Origin: Actinoplanes philippinensis | Lineage (GTDB): Bacteria > Actinomycetota > Actinomycetes > Mycobacteriales > Micromonosporaceae | Length of the DNA: 64,000 nt | NCBI RefSeq assembly: GCF_900113015.1 | Contig: NZ_FONV01000001.1 | Coordinates: 248,001 to 312,000 of the forward strand | Direction: 5' to 3' | In this document: positions 58,681 through 64,000 of the stretch, in pieces | Layout of the letters: every line of letters starts with the position of its first letter | Position numbering within the stretch: position 1 is the stretch's first letter | Translations under genes and position numbers: made by a program | Notes under the pieces: generated by a model | Databases searched by the model: none | What the model was told of the DNA's origin: nothing | The model's input: only the letters and a program-made list of their open reading frames with translations

Positions 58681-59406
58681 ATGACCGATTCGACAGTGGT
58701 GCTCACCGCTCACCCCGGTGACTTCGTCTGGCGTGCCGGCGGCGCGATCGCCCTCGCGGCGTCCCGTGGTCAGCGCGTGGTGATCGGATGCATGAGCTTC
58801 GGCGAGCGCGGCGAGTCGGCCTCGCTCTGGCGCAAGGGGTACACGCTGCAGCAGGTCAAGGACCATCGGCGGGCCGAGGCCGAGCAGGCGGCGAAGGCGC
58901 TGGGCGCGGAGATCCGGTTCTTCGACGCCGACGACTACCCGCTGGTCGAGACGCCGCAGCTGCTGCAGGGCCTGATCGACCTGTACCGGGAGGTGCAACC
59001 GGGTGTGGTGCTGACCCACGCGGCGGCCGACCCGTACAACGGTGATCACGCGTTCGCCCACGCCATCGCTCTGAAAGCCCGCGTCCTGGCGCAGGCGCCC
59101 GGTGTCGAGGGGCCGGGCGAGGTGATCGGGGCGCCGCCGGTGTTCAGTTTCGAGCCGCACCAGCCGGAGCAGTGCGGTTTCGTGCCGAACGTGCTGCTCG
59201 ACATCACCCCGGTGTGGGAGGTCAAGCGGGCGGCGATGCAGATCCTCGCCGCCCAGAAGCACCTGCACACGTACTACACCGAGCTGGGCAGCCGGCGTGG
59301 CCTGCAGGCGTCGCGCAACTCCGGCCCGAACCTGGGGCTGCCGAACGACACCTACGCGGAGGCGTACATGCGGCTCTACCCGCAGGTCACGCGGGAGCTG
59401 TCGTGA
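58681..59406 (+). CDS. galB: 4-oxalomesaconate hydratase (GalB-like, PIG-L family)
   Basis: The 241-residue protein is a PIG-L-fold zinc enzyme with the specific pattern of Pseudomonas GalB: AHPGDFVWRAGGAIALA, CMSFGERGESASLW, the metal ligand region VVLTHAAADPYNGDH, and a C-terminal KHLHTYYTELGSRRG. GalB hydrates 4-oxalomesaconate to 4-carboxy-4-hydroxy-2-oxoadipate. The next two genes encode the aldolase and the tautomerase for the same intermediates, which strengthens the call. GGGAAG precedes the ATG. Confidence 0.85.
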   Translation: MTDSTVVLTAHPGDFVWRAGGAIALAASRGQRVVIGCMSFGERGESASLWRKGYTLQQVKDHRRAEAEQAAKALGAEIRFFDADDYPLVETPQLLQGLIDLYREVQPGVVLTHAAADPYNGDHAFAHAIALKARVLAQAPGVEGPGEVIGAPPVFSFEPHQPEQCGFVPNVLLDITPVWEVKRAAMQILAAQKHLHTYYTELGSRRGLQASRNSGPNLGLPNDTYAEAYMRLYPQVTRELS

Positions 59407-60092
59407 CGGCGCGGCACGTGGTGGTCCGGACCTCGAAGCGGGTGCCGGCCGGTGTGCTGGCCGGGCTGGCCGAGGCCGGGGCGTCGGCCGTGCACGAGGC
59501 GGACGGGCGGCGCGGGGCGGTCTCCCCCGGGCTGCGGCCGATCCAGGCGGGGGCGCGGATCGCCGGGAGCGCGGTGACGGTGTCCTGCCATCCCGGGGAC
59601 AACCTGATGATCCATGCGGCGGTGGAGCAGGTACGGCCCGGTGACGTCGTGGTCGTCACGACCACGTCACGGTCGGCCGACGGGATGCTGGGCGACCTGC
59701 TCGCCACGTCGTTACGGGCACACGGCGCGATCGGGGTGGTCCTCGACGCCGGGGTACGGGACGTGGCCGAGCTGCGGGAGATGGGGTTCCCGGTGTGGTC
59801 CCGGGCGGTCAGCACCCAGGGGACGGTCAAGGCCAGCCCGGGGTCCGTCAACATCCCGATCGTGGTGGGCGGGCAGACGATCCGTCCCGGTGACGCGATC
59901 GTGGCCGACGACGACGGTGTCGTGGTTGTCCCGCACGAGCGCGCCGCGGACGTGCTGGAGGCGGCGCGGGACCGGATCGCGAACGAGGCGTCCAAGCGGG
60001 CCCGGCTGGCCGGCGGGGAGCTGGGGCTCGACATGTACCGGCTGCGGCCGCTGCTGGCCGAGCTGGGCGTCGTCTACGTGGACGAGCCGTGA
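59403..60092 (+). CDS. galC: 4-carboxy-4-hydroxy-2-oxoadipate aldolase (GalC-like, RraA fold)
   Basis: The 229-residue protein is a class II HMG/CHA aldolase of the RraA-like fold: AGSAVTVSCHPGDNLMIHAA, LLATSLRAHGAIGVVLDAG, and the R-D pair in GVRDVAEL that holds pyruvate and Mg. It splits the GalB product into pyruvate and oxaloacetate. Translational overlap with galB and galD (GTGA on both sides) supports the assignment. Confidence 0.85.
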   Translation: MTARHVVVRTSKRVPAGVLAGLAEAGASAVHEADGRRGAVSPGLRPIQAGARIAGSAVTVSCHPGDNLMIHAAVEQVRPGDVVVVTTTSRSADGMLGDLLATSLRAHGAIGVVLDAGVRDVAELREMGFPVWSRAVSTQGTVKASPGSVNIPIVVGGQTIRPGDAIVADDDGVVVVPHERAADVLEAARDRIANEASKRARLAGGELGLDMYRLRPLLAELGVVYVDEP

Positions 60093-61141
60093 GCGTCCCG
60101 GTCGTGATCATGCGGGGCGGGACGTCCAAGGGGGCGTACTTCCTGGCCTCGGACCTGCCGGCCGGCACGGCGGACCGGGACGCGCTGCTGCTGTCGGTGA
60201 TGGGCTCGCCGGATCCGCGGCAGATCGACGGCATCGGGGGCGGGCACCCGCTGACCAGCAAGGTCGCGGTGGTCAGCCGGTCCGGCGATCCGGAGGCGGA
60301 CGTCGACTACCTGTTCCTGCAGGTGCAGGTGGATCAGCCGCGGGTCGGCGCCGAGCAGCCGTGCGGGAACATCCTGGCCGGGGTCGGGCCGTTCGCGATC
60401 GAGCGCGGCCTGGTCCCGGTCGCCGGTGACGTCACCCCGGTCCGGGTCCGCATGGTCAACACCGGAGCGCTGGCCGTCGTCTCGGTGCCCACCCCGGACG
60501 GGCGGGTCACCTACGCCGGGGACACGGCGCTGAGCGGGGTCCCGGGGACGGCGGCGCGGATCGAGGTGGAGTTCCGGGACACGGCCGGGTCGGTCGCGCC
60601 CGGGCTGCTGCCGACCGGGCGGGTCCTCGACGACCTGGACGGGGTGCCGGCCACGCTGATCGACAACGGGATGCCGGTCGTGCTGATGTCCGCGAGGTCG
60701 CTCGGAGTCACGGGGCGCGAGACCCCGGCCGAGCTGGAGGCGGACACCCGTCTGTGCCGCCGGGTGGAGCAGTTGCGGAGGACCGCCGGCACGCTCATGC
60801 AACTGGGCGATGTGAGCGCGACGACCGTACCGAAAATGTGTTTGATCTCGCCGCCGGCGAACGGTGGCTCGCTCGCCACGCGGATGTTCATCCCTCGTCG
60901 CGTGCATGCCTCGATCGGCGTTCTCGCCGCGGTGACCGTCGGCGCCGCGGCCGCCATGCCGGGAAGCGTCGCGTACACCGGCGCCACCGGTACGTTCCGG
61001 CTGGAGCATCCGACCGGTTTCACCGACGTGGTCATCGACCTCGAGGCGGGCCGTTCGGCGATCGTCAGCACCGCCCGCCTGATCATGGAGGGGCGGGTCC
61101 ATCCCCGTCGCAACACGGAAGGAGCCATCGTCCATGGCTGA
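60089..61141 (+). CDS. galD: 4-oxalomesaconate tautomerase (GalD-like, PrpF family)
   Basis: The 350-residue protein belongs to the PrpF/diaminopimelate epimerase-like fold: IMRGGTSKGAYFLASDLP, IDGIGGGHPLTSKVAVV, EQPCGNILAGVGPFAIERG with the cysteine, and KMCLISPP. GalD converts the keto to the enol form of 4-oxalomesaconate, the substrate of GalB. It overlaps galC by 4 bases and the dioxygenase gene by 8 bases, so all four genes are one operon. Confidence 0.85.
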   Translation: MSVPVVIMRGGTSKGAYFLASDLPAGTADRDALLLSVMGSPDPRQIDGIGGGHPLTSKVAVVSRSGDPEADVDYLFLQVQVDQPRVGAEQPCGNILAGVGPFAIERGLVPVAGDVTPVRVRMVNTGALAVVSVPTPDGRVTYAGDTALSGVPGTAARIEVEFRDTAGSVAPGLLPTGRVLDDLDGVPATLIDNGMPVVLMSARSLGVTGRETPAELEADTRLCRRVEQLRRTAGTLMQLGDVSATTVPKMCLISPPANGGSLATRMFIPRRVHASIGVLAAVTVGAAAAMPGSVAYTGATGTFRLEHPTGFTDVVIDLEAGRSAIVSTARLIMEGRVHPRRNTEGAIVHG

Positions 61142-62084
61142 GAAGATCCGCGACATCGCGCACGTCTCCGCGGTGGAGCTGCTGACGCCGGTCCTCGACG
61201 ACACGGTCCGGTTCTTCACCGACCAGATGGCGATGGAGGTCGTCGAGCGCCGCGGCGACAGCGCGTACCTGCACGCCTGGGACGACTACGAGAGCTTCAC
61301 CGTCAAGGTCACCGGCGCGGGCACGTCCGGCATCGGCCGGACCTGGCTGCGGGCCCGCAGCCCGGAGGCCCTGGAGCGGCGGGCCGGCGACATCGAGGCC
61401 GCCGGCCTCGGGCAGGGGTGGAGCAGGGACGAGCCGGGGTACGGTCCGGTCTTCCACTTCACCGACCCGGACGGGCATCCGTTCGGCCTGTACTACGAGA
61501 CGAAGCGGTACGTGGCGTCGGACGCGACCCGGCCGTCACTGAAGAACCAGGCCGCGCGCTTCCCCGGCCGGGGCGCCAACGTGCGGCGGCTCGACCACGT
61601 GAACTACCTGGCCCGGGACGTGCCGCGCAACGAGGAGTTCCTGGCCGGGGCGCTGACCGGGCGGGCCAGCGAGCAGATCGTGCTCGACGACGGGACGAAG
61701 GCCGCGGTCTGGTACACGTTCACCGACAAGTCCTACGACCTCGTCTACACCCGCGACTGGACCGGCTCCGAGGGGCGTCTGCACCACGTGGCGTTCGCCA
61801 CCGACACGCGCGAGGACATCCTGCGGGCCGCCGACGTGTTCCTCGAGGCCGGCGTGCACATCGAGACCGGGCCACACAAACACGCCATTCAACAGACCTT
61901 CTTCCTGTACGTGTGGGAGCCCGGCGGCAACCGCATCGAACTCTGCAACGCCGGCGCCCGCCTGCTGCTCGCCCCGGACCATGAGGTGATCACCTGGACC
62001 GAGGCCGAACGGGCCAAGGGTCAGGCATGGGGGCTGAAGACGATCGAGTCGTTCCACACCCACGGCACCCCGCCGGTCGCCTAA
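61134..62084 (+). CDS. Type I (VOC) extradiol ring-cleavage dioxygenase
   Basis: The 316-residue protein is a two-domain vicinal-oxygen-chelate dioxygenase. Iron ligands are H155 (RRLDHVNYL), H218 (LHHVAFA) and E269 (GNRIELC), with a catalytic His in GPHKHAIQQ and Tyr in FFLYVWEPGG. It resembles catechol 2,3-dioxygenase. Gallate and protocatechuate 4,5-cleavage enzymes that feed GalBCD normally belong to the unrelated LigAB fold, so this protein is an unexpected partner. The substrate is probably a carboxylated catechol or pyrogallol. It ends with a 4-base overlap to the convergent GntR gene. Confidence 0.85.
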   Translation: MAEKIRDIAHVSAVELLTPVLDDTVRFFTDQMAMEVVERRGDSAYLHAWDDYESFTVKVTGAGTSGIGRTWLRARSPEALERRAGDIEAAGLGQGWSRDEPGYGPVFHFTDPDGHPFGLYYETKRYVASDATRPSLKNQAARFPGRGANVRRLDHVNYLARDVPRNEEFLAGALTGRASEQIVLDDGTKAAVWYTFTDKSYDLVYTRDWTGSEGRLHHVAFATDTREDILRAADVFLEAGVHIETGPHKHAIQQTFFLYVWEPGGNRIELCNAGARLLLAPDHEVITWTEAERAKGQAWGLKTIESFHTHGTPPVA

Positions 62085-62779
62085 GGGTGGCCGCCGGTCT
62101 CCTCGAGTGACCTGAGGACCTCGATGACGCTGGCGATGTGCTCGCGCATCGCCGTCTCGGCGCGGGCCGGGTCGCGCTCACGGATCGCCGTGATGATCCG
62201 CTCGTGCTGCGGCAACGACGTCTGCGGGCGGCCCGGCAGCAGGGACAGCATGAACTGGTGCCGGGCCAGCTGGGCGCGCAGCGTGCCGATCAGGCGGTCG
62301 GCCGTGGCGTGGCCGGCGATGGTCCGGATCAGGCCGTGCAGGCGCTGGTTGAGGTCGCTGTAGCGGCGGAACTCGCCGGACTCGACGGCCCGGCGCATCA
62401 GCAGGCCGATCTCGTCGAGCTCGCTGGCCTGGGCGTCGGTCACCCGCTCGGCGGCCTGGGCGGCGACCAGGCCCTCCAGCACCATCCGCACCTGGGTGAT
62501 CTCGATGGTCTCGGCGAGCGAGATCTTGCGGACCTGGGCGCCGCGGTTGCGCTGAATCTCCACCAGGCCCTCGCCGGAGAGATCCTGCAGGGCCAGCCGG
62601 ATGTTGAACCGGCTCACCCCGAACCGCTCGATCAGCTGCGCCTCGACCAGGCGCTCGCCGGGCATGTACTCCCCGGACAGGATGGCCGTGCGCAGCTCGT
62701 CGCGCGCGGCCGCCTTGTCCTTGCCCTCGCCGGTGTCCCGTGCGCGCCGCACGCTGGTGAGGTTCTTCTCCGCAGACAT
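62081..62779 (-). CDS. GntR family regulator (FCD domain)
   Basis: The 232-residue protein has a winged helix (GERLVEAQLIERFGVSRFNI) and an all-helical FCD effector domain with metal-binding histidines (LNQRLHGLI and AMREHIASV). FCD regulators respond to organic acids. Box 3, matching boxes 1 and 2 at the gal-type promoter, lies 122 bases upstream, so it probably represses both itself and the pathway. An aromatic acid or 4-oxalomesaconate is a possible ligand. Confidence 0.9.
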   Translation of the reverse strand: MSAEKNLTSVRRARDTGEGKDKAAARDELRTAILSGEYMPGERLVEAQLIERFGVSRFNIRLALQDLSGEGLVEIQRNRGAQVRKISLAETIEITQVRMVLEGLVAAQAAERVTDAQASELDEIGLLMRRAVESGEFRRYSDLNQRLHGLIRTIAGHATADRLIGTLRAQLARHQFMLSLLPGRPQTSLPQHERIITAIRERDPARAETAMREHIASVIEVLRSLEETGGHP

Positions 62780-62900
62780 GTGATCCCGTCGCCCATTGCC
62801 GTTGGACTGCTGACGTTCAGGCCTTCCGGCCCGTCGGTGCGGAAACGATACCGCGCTTGGGCCATCAAGATCTGCGAGCTTCGCCGCGCTCCGTCACTTC

Positions 62901-62912
62901 TTTGTTGACAAT
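62901..62912. promoter_or_regulatory. GntR (FadR-type) operator box 3
   Basis: TTTGTTGACAAT, read as ATTGTCAACAAA on the other strand, differs from box 1 by one base. It lies upstream of the GntR gene and fits autoregulation. It is also 60 bases beyond the end of the hydrolase gene. Confidence 0.7.
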
Positions 62913-62971
62913 CTTGCGCGAGATCTTGTCTCCACCCGGCCGGCGGCCTCCCGGACGGGGACGGATCGGGG

Positions 62972-63739
62972 TCAGCGTGTGTTGAGGAAGGTGATCAGCT
63001 CGTCGGCGAAAGCCGGCTGCCGTACCGCGCCGAGGTGGTCGCCGTCGATGACGCTCAGGCGAGCGTTGGGGATGGCCTTGGCGAGAAGCTCGGGCCGAGT
63101 GGCCAGGACGTCGTCACGACCGGTGATCAACAGCGTGGGCACGGCGATCGTGTCGAGCGGGAGAGGGCCGGCGTGGATCGCGGCGGCCTGGGCGGCCAAG
63201 GCGGCGCGGTCACCGCCGACCGCGTCCACGAAAGCACGGAAACCGGCCGCTGCCGGATGGGTGATGGTCGACGGATCGTCGGTGCGGAAGGCCTCCCGGA
63301 ACGCCTCGGCCGGGATGATCCGGGTGTCGACGCCGCCCAGCTCGACGACCGCCGAGCCGATGCCGCCGATGACGAGACGACGCAGGCGGGGGTCGCTGGT
63401 GGCGAGGATGAGGGAGACGATCGCGCCCATCGAGTATCCGGCCACGTCGACCCGCTTCACCTTCAGCAGGTCGAGCAGCGTGATGACGTCCTGAGCCATC
63501 CGGGTCTCGCCGTAGAACGCCGGATCGTGCGGCTTGCCCGAGCGGCCGTGCCCCCGGGCGTCGATGGCGATCACGCGCCGGCCCGTCGCGGTCAGCGCCG
63601 CGACGATGCCGGGCAGGACCCAGTTGGTCCGGCCGTCGGCGATGAAACCGTGGTGCAGCAGCACGGGTGGCAGATCGGCGTCACCGTCCCACTGCTCCCA
63701 GTAGATCTCCACACCGTCGGTGGCCTCGAAGGTCGGCAT
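62972..63739 (-). CDS. Alpha/beta hydrolase
   Basis: The 255-residue protein has the canonical alpha/beta hydrolase motifs: LLHHGFIADGRTNW (oxyanion), DARGHGRSGKP, the nucleophile elbow GYSMGAIVSL, the acid in TGRDDVLATRPEL and the His in DGDHLGAVRQP. It resembles small esterases and enol-lactone or C-C hydrolases. The ATG at 63739 has AGAGGA about nine bases upstream; the frame is open to 63892 without a signal. It is divergent from the LysR gene, which probably controls it. A link to the aromatic pathway is possible. Confidence 0.87.
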   Translation of the reverse strand: MPTFEATDGVEIYWEQWDGDADLPPVLLHHGFIADGRTNWVLPGIVAALTATGRRVIAIDARGHGRSGKPHDPAFYGETRMAQDVITLLDLLKVKRVDVAGYSMGAIVSLILATSDPRLRRLVIGGIGSAVVELGGVDTRIIPAEAFREAFRTDDPSTITHPAAAGFRAFVDAVGGDRAALAAQAAAIHAGPLPLDTIAVPTLLITGRDDVLATRPELLAKAIPNARLSVIDGDHLGAVRQPAFADELITFLNTR

Positions 63740-63850
63740 CGGCGGATTCCTCTCCGGTTCGGCTCGGGCGCACGACAGCGTATGTGCGGAACGCGCCCCC
63801 GGTATCGGTGAGATCGCCGGTGTGGTCACCATGTGCGACGTGGGGGGCAC

Positions 63851-63870
63851 TATCGATGTTGATCGCGATA
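63851..63870. promoter_or_regulatory. Candidate LysR-type operator
   Basis: TATCG and CGATA arms separated by 10 bases lie between the divergent hydrolase and LysR genes, 11 bases before the LysR start. This fits the dyad with T-N11-A core used by LysR-type regulators. Confidence 0.45.
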
Positions 63871-63881
63871 CATTGCGGGCT

Positions 63882-64000
63882 GTGACCCCCACACAGTTGC
63901 GTGCCTATTCCGCCGTCGTCCGATGCGGCTCGGTGAAGCAGGCGGCGGCGCAACTCGAGGTCTCCGAGTCGGCGGTGTCCCTGCACATCGGACAACTGCG
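63882..64000 (+). CDS. LysR family regulator, N-terminus (partial)
   Basis: The frame starts at GTG and runs off the right edge after 39 codons. The sequence matches a LysR HTH: TPTQLRAYSAVVRCGSVKQA followed by AAQLEVSESAVSLHIGQL. It is divergent from the alpha/beta hydrolase and has a candidate operator in between. Confidence 0.82.
   Translation, partial: MTPTQLRAYSAVVRCGSVKQAAAQLEVSESAVSLHIGQL

Overview
The window is high-GC (about 70% or more), dense in short operons with ATGA/GTGA stop-start overlaps, and uses many GTG and TTG starts. A CslA/GlxA/GH6 glycan locus, a SigE-family sigma factor, a GerW-type protein, GGDEF-EAL and PilZ proteins, many secreted glycoside hydrolases and a type II NADH dehydrogenase together point to a mycelial, sporulating actinomycete, most likely Actinoplanes or another Micromonosporaceae member. 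This is inferred from gene content only. No rRNA, tRNA, transposase, integrase, phage gene or CRISPR array was seen.

Layout. 1-4000: end of a GH92-like hydrolase, a GGDEF-EAL protein and a SufS-like aminotransferase, all on the minus strand. 4.1-7 kb: DUF1684, M20, HD and STAS proteins. 7-12.5 kb: a secreted DUF1906-VCBS protein, two tandem paralogous GAF-PAS histidine kinases and a Gly/His/Tyr-repeat protein. 12.5-17.4 kb: rhamnose mutarotase, hydrolase-MarR operon, type II NADH dehydrogenase, thymidine kinase and a secreted nuclease with a lamin-tail domain. 17.4-24.1 kb: a heterodimeric ABC exporter behind an iron-box-like element, and a large secreted M14 peptidase. 24.2-33.5 kb: alcohol dehydrogenase, serine hydrolase, DUF2461, an IclR regulator flanked by two different tandem-repeat arrays, a PEP-mutase-like and an Asp/Glu-racemase-like enzyme, and three paralogous lipoproteins. 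33.5-39.5 kb: acyl-CoA oxidase-like flavoprotein, and an ABC-2 transporter with a two-component system. 39.6-47.3 kb: CslA-GlxA operon facing a GH6 lipoprotein, then a methyltransferase and two membrane-anchored proteins around a CebR/CelR-like box. 47.3-53.6 kb: GH42 beta-galactosidase with a sugar ABC importer and a divergent LacI regulator, separated by two perfect 16-bp operators. 53.7-57.4 kb: GerW and PilZ proteins and a three-gene operon of sigma factor, triple-repeat membrane protein and amidoligase. 57.5-62.8 kb: an aromatic-acid lower pathway (GalB, GalC and GalD homologues plus a VOC-type extradiol dioxygenase) with a GntR regulator and three matching operator boxes. The window ends with an alpha/beta hydrolase and a truncated LysR gene.

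The parts most worth following up are: the sigma factor/triple-repeat protein/amidoligase operon, which has no function I can name; the GalBCD cluster, whose only ring-cleaving enzyme is of the VOC fold rather than the LigAB fold usual for gallate; and the two unrelated minisatellites on either side of the IclR gene.
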